Source: Bacteroidaceae bacterium (lineage in GTDB: Bacteria; Bacteroidota; Bacteroidia; Bacteroidales; Bacteroidaceae). Taken from it: a stretch of DNA of 5,979 nucleotides. The first letter of the stretch is position 1. Every line of letters starts with the position of its first letter. The stretch spans positions 1-5,979 of the forward strand of contig JAGCWG010000572.1 in the NCBI GenBank assembly GCA_017961965.1, given 5' to 3'. This document shows positions 1 to 4,971 of the stretch, piece after piece. The notes beneath the pieces are model-generated. The model was not told the DNA's origin. It was given only the letters and a program-made list of their open reading frames with translations, and did not search any database. The position numbers and the translations under genes were made by a program.

Positions 1-1439
1 AGATAGTTCTGGATTGTATATGGAAGTACGAAGTAACCGTCAGCAAGACCCTGCATGAGGGCTGATGCACCAAGACGGTTAGCACCGTGGTCAGAGAAGT
101 TACACTCACCGATTGCGAAGAGTCCAGGGATTGAAGTCTGGAGCTCGTAGTCAACCCAGATACCACCCATTGTGTAGTGGATAGCTGGGAAGATCATCAT
201 TGGGTTGTAGTAGTCAACACCATTGACAGTCTTACGCTTCTCACCTGGGTTAACGTCTGTAATCTCCTCGTACATATCGAAGAGGTTACCGTAGCGCTGG
301 AGTACTACGTCAATACCGAGACGCTGGATAGACTCAGAGAAGTCGAGGAATACAGCAAGACCTGTGTTGTTTACACCGAAGCCCTTGTCACAACGCTCCT
401 TGGCAGCACGTGATGCAACGTCACGTGGTACGAGGTTACCGAATGCTGGGTAACGACGCTCCAAGTAGTAGTCACGATCCTCTTCTGGAATCTCATATCC
501 CTGCTTAGTACCTGCCTGGAGTGCCTTAGCATCCTCAAGCTTCTTTGGCACCCAGATACGTCCGTCGTTACGGAGTGACTCAGACATAAGAGTAAGCTTA
601 GACTGCTTGTCACCGTGAACTGGGATACAAGTTGGGTGAATCTGTACGTAACATGGGTTAGCGAAGTAAGCGCCCTTACGGTAGCAAGACATAGCTGCTG
701 TTACGTTACATCCCATAGCGTTAGTAGAGAGGAAGTAAGTGTTTCCGTAACCACCAGTTGCGATAACAACGGCGTTAGCAGAGAAACGCTCAAGCTTACC
801 TGTTACGAGGTTCTTAGCGATGATACCGCGAGCACGACCGTCGATGATAACAACGTCGAGCATCTCATAACGTGTGTAGAGCTTTACCTTACCAGCGTTT
901 ACCTGACAAGAGAGTGCAGAGTAAGCACCGAGAAGTAGCTGCTGACCAGTCTGACCCTTTGCATAGAATGTACGTGATACCTGAGCACCACCGAATGAAC
1001 GGTTAGCAAGTGTACCACCGTATTCACGAGCGAAAGGAACACCCTGAGCAACACACTGGTCGATGATAGAGTTAGATACCTCTGCGAGACGATATACGTT
1101 AGCCTCACGAGCACGGTAGTCACCACCCTTTACTGTATCATAGAAGAGACGGTAAACTGAATCACCATCGTTCTGGTAGTTCTTAGCAGCGTTGATACCT
1201 CCCTGTGCAGCGATAGAGTGTGCACGACGTGGAGAGTCCTGGATACAGAAGTTGAGCACGTTGAAGCCCATCTCACCAAGAGAAGCGGCAGCAGATGCAC
1301 CAGCAAGACCTGTACCTACAACGATAACATCAAGCTTGAGCTTGTTCTTTGGGTTTACCAAGCGCTGGTGAGCCTTATAGTTTGACCACTTCTCAGCTAC
1401 TGGTCCCTCAGGAATTTTAGAATCTATATTGATTGCCAT
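1..1439 (-). CDS. frdA: Fumarate reductase/succinate dehydrogenase flavoprotein subunit (partial, C-terminus missing)
   Basis: Catalytic FAD subunit that interconverts fumarate and succinate on the cytoplasmic face of the inner membrane. The first 479 codons are present; the family is usually around 600-650 residues, so the helical tail lies beyond position 1. Visible motifs are the dinucleotide fold GTGLAG (residues 42-47), the covalent-FAD histidine in [10 protein letters not shown] (H74), HPT (H268), PRDVASR (R339, R344), HYTMGG (H421) and GANRLG (R455). The last four correspond to substrate-binding and proton-transfer residues known from the family. The ATG at 1437-1439 precedes MAINIDSK; the weak AAAGAA upstream is normal for Bacteroidetes. 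It lies 99 nt downstream of frdC in the same direction, and frdB should follow off-window. Codons are strongly biased (GGT, CGT, AAC, AAG), as in highly expressed genes, which also leaves long open frames on the opposite strand. The physiological direction is inferred to be fumarate reduction; sdhA is the alternative name. Confidence 0.96.
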   Translation of the reverse strand, partial: MAINIDSKIPEGPVAEKWSNYKAHQRLVNPKNKLKLDVIVVGTGLAGASAAASLGEMGFNVLNFCIQDSPRRAHSIAAQGGINAAKNYQNDGDSVYRLFYDTVKGGDYRAREANVYRLAEVSNSIIDQCVAQGVPFAREYGGTLANRSFGGAQVSRTFYAKGQTGQQLLLGAYSALSCQVNAGKVKLYTRYEMLDVVIIDGRARGIIAKNLVTGKLERFSANAVVIATGGYGNTYFLSTNAMGCNVTAAMSCYRKGAYFANPCYVQIHPTCIPVHGDKQSKLTLMSESLRNDGRIWVPKKLEDAKALQAGTKQGYEIPEEDRDYYLERRYPAFGNLVPRDVASRAAKERCDKGFGVNNTGLAVFLDFSESIQRLGIDVVLQRYGNLFDMYEEITDVNPGEKRKTVNGVDYYNPMMIFPAIHYTMGGIWVDYELQTSIPGLFAIGECNFSDHGANRLGASALMQGLADGYFVLPYTIQNY

Positions 1440-1538
1440 AATTCTTTAAGCGTTTAATATTTTAGTTTATTAGATTTTTTAGACCTTCTTGTTAACTATC
1501 CATTCTATAAAACCCAATAAAACTTGATTTATTTTTGA
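1440..1538 (-). other. frdC-frdA intergenic spacer
   Basis: This AT-rich 99-nt gap between the frdC stop and the frdA ATG contains no TAnnTTTG element and no terminator-like hairpin that I can see, which supports co-transcription of frdC and frdA from the promoter upstream of frdC. Confidence 0.5.
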
Positions 1539-2216
1539 TTAGCAACAAACACCGAGGCTGCAAATGTACTTAACAACAACTACTGCTGCAAACATGAGCA
1601 TGATAATTGTTGAATAGATCTGGCCGATGAGCTTCCATCTGTTGAACCATACACGACCTGACAATCCCATTGTCTGCATTGCTGACCACATACCGTGAGT
1701 AAGGTGGAACCAGATTGCGCAAAGCCAAATAAGGTAAAGAACCACATAGACTGGGTTAGAGAATGTCTCAGTAATCCAATGCATTCCGTCAGTTGCATAG
1801 AATGTATCCATTCCTGGGATAAGCTCAGCTGCCATCATGTTCCACCAGAAGTTCCAGAGGTGGAGTACCATTCCGAGAAGGATGATGACACCGAGTGCAA
1901 GCATGTTCTGTGATGCCCACTCAACCTTTTCAGGCTTGTCAGTGATAGCATACTTGTTGTTACCACGTGCCCTGTTGTTCTGGATTGTAAGAATGAAGGC
2001 ATACACGATGTGAATTACTACGAGTGCAGCGAGTCCGCATGTTGCAGCAACAGCGTACCAGTTAGCACCAAGCATTTCACAAATCATGTTATATGCGTCT
2101 CCATTAATAAGTGCAACTACATTCATGCATGCATGAAATGTGAGGAAGAGGATAAGAGCCAATCCTGTGACTGACATAATAACTTTTCTTCCGATTGAAG
2201 AGTTACATAACCACAT
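1539..2216 (-). CDS. frdC: Fumarate reductase/succinate dehydrogenase cytochrome b subunit (b558 type)
   Basis: Membrane anchor that binds two hemes b and passes electrons between menaquinol and the FrdAB catalytic part. The 225 residues contain five hydrophobic segments, at about 12-37, 55-78, 104-125, 153-174 and 197-219, the topology of the single-subunit b558 family (Wolinella FrdC, Bacillus SdhC). One histidine falls in each of the first four helices: H28, H69, H119 and H171 (H174 is also near). These match the expected four axial heme ligands; the assignment is by position, not alignment. Loop signatures include NSSIGRK at the N-terminus and FHLTHGMWSAMQTMG after helix IV. The ATG at 2214-2216 is the first in frame and begins MWLCNSS, as is usual for the family; no strong Shine-Dalgarno is seen. 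It is the first gene of the operon, about 80 nt downstream of the predicted transcription start, with frdA after it. It is also called sdhC. Confidence 0.95.
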   Translation of the reverse strand: MWLCNSSIGRKVIMSVTGLALILFLTFHACMNVVALINGDAYNMICEMLGANWYAVAATCGLAALVVIHIVYAFILTIQNNRARGNNKYAITDKPEKVEWASQNMLALGVIILLGMVLHLWNFWWNMMAAELIPGMDTFYATDGMHWITETFSNPVYVVLYLIWLCAIWFHLTHGMWSAMQTMGLSGRVWFNRWKLIGQIYSTIIMLMFAAVVVVKYICSLGVCC

Positions 2217-2272
2217 AAAATGTTTGATTTTTTAAATTATTAATAAGATTACTATATATTCTCTGTTATCGC

Positions 2273-2294
2273 TTGTGGTGGAGACCCCACCCAA
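2273..2294 (-). promoter_or_regulatory. GC-rich hairpin at the start of the frd leader
   Basis: GGTGG (2277-2281) pairs with CCACC (2287-2291) around a 5-nt loop, and TTG (2273-2275) pairs with CAA (2292-2294) across one bulged base, giving an 8-bp stem. It begins within a few bases of the transcription start inferred from the promoter at 2304-2335. It is the only GC-rich patch in an otherwise AT-rich leader. No U-run follows, so it is not an intrinsic terminator. A 5' stabilising hairpin is the simplest reading; a protein-binding site is possible. Confidence 0.4.
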
Positions 2295-2303
2295 TGTATT
2301 TTG

Positions 2304-2335
2304 CAAAAGTAGTTTTTTATCGTTAAATAAACAAA
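2304..2335 (-). promoter_or_regulatory. Bacteroidetes-type promoter of the frd operon
   Basis: On the minus strand the -7 element is TACTTTTG (2304-2311), a full match to TAnnTTTG, and the -33 element is TTTG (2332-2335), with 20 bp between them. Both match the published Bacteroidetes housekeeping consensus. The predicted start is near 2297, giving a leader of about 80 nt before frdC. The -33 element lies just past the terminator of the upstream 64-residue gene, so the operon appears to be independently transcribed. Confidence 0.75.
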
Positions 2336-2348
2336 AAAATGACAAAAA

Positions 2349-2382
2349 ATATGCTGAGGAAAGCGTTATTTCCTCAGCATAT
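2349..2382 (-). terminator. Intrinsic terminator enclosing the stop codon of the small gene
   Basis: A perfect 14-bp stem, with arms 2349-2362 and 2369-2382, encloses a 6-nt loop (2363-2368). On the minus strand a run of six T follows directly (the arm ends in AT and continues TTTTTT). The TAA stop of the 64-residue gene (2366-2368) forms the first half of the loop, so the last codons (Met-Leu-Arg-Lys) are encoded within the stem. Confidence 0.85.
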
Positions 2383-2560
2383 CCATAAACTTATCTGTTA
2401 ATTGTTTTCTTTGTTCGTCACTTAAGTGCGGAAAGTCTTCTGCCAATATGCTTGCGAATGCTTGCTCAGCTTTCACGCGCATTTGTGCTTTTCCTGCTCT
2501 GAGACCAGACGAAAGTTCTGTTTTGGGCAGTAACTGCCTATTGAAATTACCGTCAGACAC
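2366..2560 (-). CDS. Small conserved-type protein of unknown function, 64 residues
   Basis: The 64-residue protein begins MSDGNFNRQLLPKTELSSG and has no signal peptide or membrane segment, so it is probably cytoplasmic. The N-terminal third is polar. From about residue 21 (AGKAQMRVKAEQAFASIL) to the end (LSDEQRKQLTDKFMDMLRK) it reads as two amphipathic helices rich in Lys, Arg and Glu, a pattern that could suit protein or RNA binding, but no function can be assigned. Support for a real gene comes from a dedicated terminator exactly at its stop, balanced amino-acid composition, and no competing gene on either strand. Upstream there are only near-matches to the -7 consensus: TTACTTTG (2583-2590) and TTATTTTG (2593-2600), on the minus strand. 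The sequence resembles short conserved Bacteroidetes proteins that I recall only loosely. It lies between the frd promoter and a 133-nt gap. Confidence 0.75.
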   Translation of the reverse strand: MSDGNFNRQLLPKTELSSGLRAGKAQMRVKAEQAFASILAEDFPHLSDEQRKQLTDKFMDMLRK

Positions 2561-2619
2561 TATGCTTCGCTATTAAGAAAATCAAAGTAAAACAAAATAA
2601 AGTATGGAAAAATAAGAAA

Positions 2620-2680
2620 TAAGAATTAAGATATGTCTGAGGCAAGTACATTATATACTGCTGATAAATCTTAATTCTTA
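2620..2680. repeat. 13-bp AT-rich inverted repeat with 35-bp centre
   Basis: TAAGAATTAAGAT (2620-2632) is repeated in perfect inverted form as ATCTTAATTCTTA (2668-2680). The 35-bp centre has a smaller nested pairing, AGTA with TACT (2645-2648 and 2656-2659), extended by GC/GC across a one-base bulge. The element fills most of the gap between the 292-residue gene's stop and the 64-residue gene. On the minus strand it is followed by T-rich sequence, so it could act as a weak terminator, but the long loop and low GC argue against an efficient one. A small dispersed palindromic element is the alternative. Confidence 0.6.
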
Positions 2681-2693
2681 ACTCTTAAACCCA

Positions 2694-3572
2694 TTAGAAC
2701 ATATTGAATCCAAGACGGAAACTGATAACAGGATAGATAGATGACTTTGTCATGAACTTTAGGATTTGTCCTTTATTTCCGCAAAGGTCTTCTTCCTTTA
2801 GTTCTACATCCTTGTATTCGCCTTCAATATTTGTACGGCTGTAAACCTTTGGCTTGCCCCAAAAGATTGCTCCTGCCTCAACCATCCAATCAATACCCTT
2901 TTCAGAATAAGCCTTGCCATAGCCTAAACCAACGTATGGACGAATAGCTGATGTCTGAATCCAAGAGTCAATCTTACCTTCACTATTAGATAGGAGCGTA
3001 TAATTACCAACCTTTACGCCATGACAATTTTCATATCCGTATTGATTATAGTTTGAAGAATTAGAAGAGTAATGATTTGTTAAAGCTTCAGCATTGTCCA
3101 CACTCTCTAATGTAATAACCTTTTCTCCACCGAAATAAGCACCAAGTGTCAGATGAAGTGGAAATGAAGGAGCTGCATAAAAGTCGAACATTAACTTTCC
3201 ATTAAGGAACTTAGGAGTTGACTTTATATCTATATTCTTAACATCCGCTCCAACTGCATCGACCGCAACAAACACCTGTTGTCTTTCAGACTCAAACCTC
3301 TGCCCATCAGCAGTATAAGATGTTTTTACTGACCTCACGCAATCCAATGGAGATGAAATACCAACAGCTGGCACATAGCTCACACCTGCACGTACCTGAA
3401 CGTACTTACCGAGTGGCATTGCGAGGTCGAGACCTACACCTGTTGTTCCTGCTGACAATCCTAATGACATGTGGTTAAACATTAAGTCATCATCATCATT
3501 CAACAAATAATCCTGAGCGTGTGCTGCTGTTGTTGCAAGAAGAAGCGCAACAATCGTAGATAAAAATTTCAT
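2694..3572 (-). CDS. Exported, probably outer-membrane beta-barrel protein of unknown function
   Basis: The 292-residue protein opens with a clear signal peptide: MK, a hydrophobic core (residues 4-17), and the cleavage site AHA|Q between 19 and 20. The mature protein starts with an acidic patch (NDDDD, 25-29). It then alternates polar and hydrophobic residues in Gly/Tyr-rich strands such as LGLSAGTTGVGLDLAMPLG (37-55), RPYVGLGYG and the C-terminal YPVISFRLGFNMF, ending in Phe as outer-membrane barrels commonly do. A Ser/Asn/Tyr-rich loop occupies about 168-180. Three cysteines (78, 183, 264) are unusual for this class. I do not recognise a named family; it resembles the many uncharacterised Bacteroidetes porin-like proteins. 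The ATG at 3570-3572 is chosen because the signal peptide begins there. A -7 element lies 42 bp upstream. It is transcribed divergently from ribD, with a 146-bp shared upstream region. Confidence 0.85.
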   Translation of the reverse strand: MKFLSTIVALLLATTAAHAQDYLLNDDDDLMFNHMSLGLSAGTTGVGLDLAMPLGKYVQVRAGVSYVPAVGISSPLDCVRSVKTSYTADGQRFESERQQVFVAVDAVGADVKNIDIKSTPKFLNGKLMFDFYAAPSFPLHLTLGAYFGGEKVITLESVDNAEALTNHYSSNSSNYNQYGYENCHGVKVGNYTLLSNSEGKIDSWIQTSAIRPYVGLGYGKAYSEKGIDWMVEAGAIFWGKPKVYSRTNIEGEYKDVELKEEDLCGNKGQILKFMTKSSIYPVISFRLGFNMF

Positions 3573-3599
3573 ATCTAATGCTTACTATATATTATGAGT

Positions 3600-3609
3600 G
3601 TAAATTTAC
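3600..3609. repeat. 10-bp palindrome in the divergent promoter region
   Basis: GTAAATTTAC is a perfect palindrome flanked by direct copies of GAGTG (3596-3600, sharing one base, and 3610-3614). It lies just downstream of the -7 element of the 292-residue gene, about where transcription should begin, a place where a repressor could act. Palindromes of this length and AT content also arise by chance, so an operator is only a suggestion. Confidence 0.3.
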
Positions 3610-3614
3610 GAGTG

Positions 3615-3622
3615 CAAAAATA
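3615..3622 (-). promoter_or_regulatory. -7 promoter element of the 292-residue barrel gene
   Basis: TATTTTTG on the minus strand matches TAnnTTTG fully and is 42 bp upstream of the ATG. No exact TTTG is found at the usual 19-21 bp spacing; the nearest (3637-3640) is only 14 bp away. The promoter is therefore half-consensus. Confidence 0.5.
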
Positions 3623-3663
3623 GAGGTAATTTTCTTCAAATCATAATATTTGTGAAAGTATTT

Positions 3664-3694
3664 ATTGTTTTATGGAAAAAATGGCTTAATTTTG
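3664..3694 (+). promoter_or_regulatory. Promoter of ribD
   Basis: TAATTTTG (3687-3694) is a full match to the Bacteroidetes -7 consensus. Nineteen bp upstream, ATTG (3664-3667) is a one-mismatch -33 element. The predicted start is near 3701, which leaves a very short leader containing the Shine-Dalgarno and supports the start codon at 3719 over any upstream in-frame start. Confidence 0.6.
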
Positions 3695-3704
3695 TCTTTA
3701 AAAG

Positions 3705-3710
3705 AAAGGA
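3705..3710 (+). promoter_or_regulatory. Ribosome binding site that sets the ribD start
   Basis: AAAGGA lies 8 nt before the ATG at 3719-3721. It is among the better Shine-Dalgarno matches in this window, and it rules in favour of the ATG over the in-frame TTG at 3665. Confidence 0.6.
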
Positions 3711-3718
3711 TTTGTAAA

Positions 3719-4672
3719 ATGACTAAAGACGAATTATACATAAGTCGCTGCATACAGCTCGCAAAAAACGGATGGCAAAACAGTCAGCCTAACCCTATGG
3801 TCGGGGCGGTGATTGTTCATAATGACAGGATTATTGGTGAAGGCTATCATGTTCGTTGTGGCGAAGGACATGCAGAGGTGAATGCCTGTGCATCTGTTGC
3901 ACCTGAGAATGAACATCTTTTGACGGAATCAACCATATACGTAAGCCTCGAACCATGCAGCCACTATGGCAAGACTCCACCATGTGCAGAACTGCTTGTG
4001 TCAAAGGGTTTCAAGCGATGCGTTGTAGGTTGTCTTGATCCATTTGCACAGGTTCAAGGACGAGGTGTCAAGCGACTTCGTGATGCAGGCATAGAAGTGA
4101 CGGTAGGAGTCCTTGAAGAGGAATGTAAGGCTCTCAACACTCGCTTCATGACCTACCATGGTAAGCAACGTCCACTCGTCACTCTCAAGTGGGCACAAAG
4201 TGCAGACGGATATATAGACGGACACATCTCAACACCTCACACACAGATGGTTTGCCACAAGCGTCGTGCAGAGCATCAGGCAATACTCGTCGGTCATAAC
4301 ACATGGACAACTGACAACCCAGGTCTTGACGTGCGTGCGTGGGTAGGAAGAAATCCCAAGATTTACGTAGCAGGCAACCATATAACAGACAAGGAACGTG
4401 CCAACATAGAAGCCCGCGGCGGTAAGGTCGTTTGTGGAGGCATTGAGGACATTCTCCACACCCTTCACACAGATGGAGTCCAGACGCTTCTCGTTGAAGG
4501 GGGAACGCAACTACTCCAATCCTTCATCGACACCCACCTATGGGACTCCGCCTTCGTCGAAATTGGCGACGCCCCAATCCAAGGAAAGGTCAAAGCACCA
4601 TCACTTCATAACGCCACACTCCTCGAAAGACATTATTACATGGGGCGTATAATAGAAAAGTTCGTTCCTTGA
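3719..4672 (+). CDS. ribD: Bifunctional riboflavin biosynthesis deaminase/reductase RibD
   Basis: Catalyses the second and third steps of riboflavin synthesis: deamination of the diaminopyrimidinone from GTP cyclohydrolase II, then NADPH-dependent reduction of the ribosyl side chain; cytoplasmic. At 317 residues it is somewhat shorter than the usual 350-370. The deaminase domain (1-145) has QPNPMVGAVIV (23-33), the zinc/catalytic motif GHAEVNA (H51, E53) and the zinc cysteines in PCSHYGKTPPC (C80, C89). The reductase domain (about 150-317) has RPLVTLKWAQSADGYI (151-166), HKRRAEHQAILVG (180-192), DNPGLDVR (199-206) and LLVEGGTQLL (257-266). The stretch after DGYI is shortened and carries ISTP instead of the common WIT motif, which I recall as usual for Bacteroidetes RibD. 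The start at 3719 fits the family N-terminus, the Shine-Dalgarno and the promoter position. It is monocistronic here, with no other rib gene adjacent. Its stop codon is in the terminator loop. Confidence 0.96.
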   Translation: MTKDELYISRCIQLAKNGWQNSQPNPMVGAVIVHNDRIIGEGYHVRCGEGHAEVNACASVAPENEHLLTESTIYVSLEPCSHYGKTPPCAELLVSKGFKRCVVGCLDPFAQVQGRGVKRLRDAGIEVTVGVLEEECKALNTRFMTYHGKQRPLVTLKWAQSADGYIDGHISTPHTQMVCHKRRAEHQAILVGHNTWTTDNPGLDVRAWVGRNPKIYVAGNHITDKERANIEARGGKVVCGGIEDILHTLHTDGVQTLLVEGGTQLLQSFIDTHLWDSAFVEIGDAPIQGKVKAPSLHNATLLERHYYMGRIIEKFVP

Positions 4673-4687
4673 CGGAACGAACTTTTT
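4656..4687 (+). terminator. Intrinsic terminator of ribD, stop codon in the loop, probably bidirectional
   Basis: AAAAGTTCGTTCC (4656-4668) pairs perfectly with GGAACGAACTTTT (4674-4686) around the loop TTGAC, and the T-run merges with the right arm and continues to 4687. The ribD TGA (4670-4672) lies inside the loop. On the minus strand the same stem ends in TTTTC, so it could also stop transcripts arriving from the gene remnant at 4693-4848. Confidence 0.85.
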
Positions 4688-4692
4688 CGTTT

Positions 4693-4848
4693 TCATTTCA
4701 CAAAGACTTTTTTGCCGTTGTGAATATATATACCTTTTTCCGTTGGTTTATCAGGAAGGCGAACGCCATTAAGAGTGAACCATCCCTCACTACCTTGAGT
4801 GCTCTCTGTGGGAGAAAAAAAACAACAAGTTATCTCGGTTCTCAGTTA
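4693..4848 (-). pseudogene. Remnant: C-terminal tail of a secreted Bacteroidetes protein
   Basis: Reading the minus strand back from the TGA at 4693-4695, the frame is open to a TAA at 4846-4848 and contains no Met. The last 36 residues include GWFTLNGVRLPDKPT followed by KGIYIHNGKKVFVK. This matches the form of the short C-terminal domain ending many secreted Prevotella and Bacteroides proteins (W-Y/F-T-L-x-G-x-x-L ... P-T-x-K-G-I/V-Y-I-x-x-G-K-K-V). The credible homologous part is about 4693-4803. Upstream of it the translation (CCFFSP, over a run of eight A at 4815-4822) is not protein-like. The body of the parent gene is absent, so this is a fragment left by deletion or insertion, not a functional gene. 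The family match is from memory and unaligned. Confidence 0.55.
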
Positions 4849-4861
4849 TAAAGGCATCTCT

Positions 4862-4890
4862 GACCATATAGGTCGTATTTGGGGGACCTA
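4862..4890. repeat. Overlapping short inverted repeats (GACC/GGTC set)
   Basis: GACC (4862-4865) can pair with GGTC (4871-4874) around ATATA. Alternatively TAGGTC (4869-4874) can pair with GACCTA (4885-4890) around a 10-nt loop. The two pairings share GGTC and exclude each other. They lie upstream of the predicted TonB-receptor transcription start, so any role would be at the DNA level or for read-through RNA. Confidence 0.45.
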
Positions 4891-4891
4891 A

Positions 4892-4932
4892 CTTTTCGTC
4901 ACAAATCATATATTTATATGATTGACGAAAAG
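4892..4932. promoter_or_regulatory. Long imperfect palindrome over the TonB-receptor promoter
   Basis: CTTTTCGTC (4892-4900) pairs with GACGAAAAG (4924-4932), and AATCATATA (4904-4912) pairs with TATATGATT (4915-4923) around TT, giving 18 bp of symmetry interrupted only by ACA (4901-4903). The right half covers the predicted -33 element. No T-run follows on either strand, so it is not an intrinsic terminator. An operator for a dimeric repressor, possibly metal- or nutrient-responsive given the receptor downstream, is the leading inference. It does not resemble the textbook E. coli Fur or FNR sites. Confidence 0.55.
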
Positions 4933-4952
4933 GAAAAAGAGCAGTACCTTTG
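4921..4952 (+). promoter_or_regulatory. Promoter of the TonB-dependent receptor gene
   Basis: TACCTTTG (4945-4952) is a full TAnnTTTG match, followed by the often-seen GCA-like context (TTTGCA). ATTG (4921-4924) lies 20 bp upstream and is one mismatch from the -33 consensus. Predicted transcription starts near 4959, only about 13 nt before the ATG. Confidence 0.7.
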
Positions 4953-4971
4953 CACAAAATTTTTAAGGTAA

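Noticed and set aside
177..1126. Several open frames of 75-107 codons overlapping frdA (177-413, 615-938 on plus; 371-613, 899-1126 on minus in another frame)
   Set aside because: They lie within frdA, which has unmistakable family motifs. Their translations are Val/Ser/Thr-rich and low in meaning, a by-product of the strongly biased codons of frdA.
1580..1913. Open frames on both strands inside frdC
   Set aside because: They overlap a clear membrane cytochrome b gene and show no domain or ribosome binding site.
3665..3718. In-frame extension of ribD to a TTG at 3665
   Set aside because: The extension covers the predicted promoter, has no Shine-Dalgarno, and adds 18 residues absent from RibD proteins.
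3734..4652. Antisense and alternate-frame open frames within ribD
   Set aside because: They overlap ribD and carry no recognisable protein features.
4669..4851. Plus-strand 60-codon open frame after ribD
   Set aside because: It starts inside the ribD terminator and is antisense to the better-supported secreted-protein remnant.
4801..4920. Minus-strand short frame starting MICDEKLGPPNTTYMV in the region upstream of the remnant
   Set aside because: Only about 36 codons, it passes through both sets of inverted repeats and a run of eight A. A frameshift joining it to the remnant is conceivable, but the joined sequence is not convincing as protein.
4892..4932. Reading the palindrome as an intrinsic terminator
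   Set aside because: There is no U-run after it on either strand and the stem is mostly AT in its inner half.
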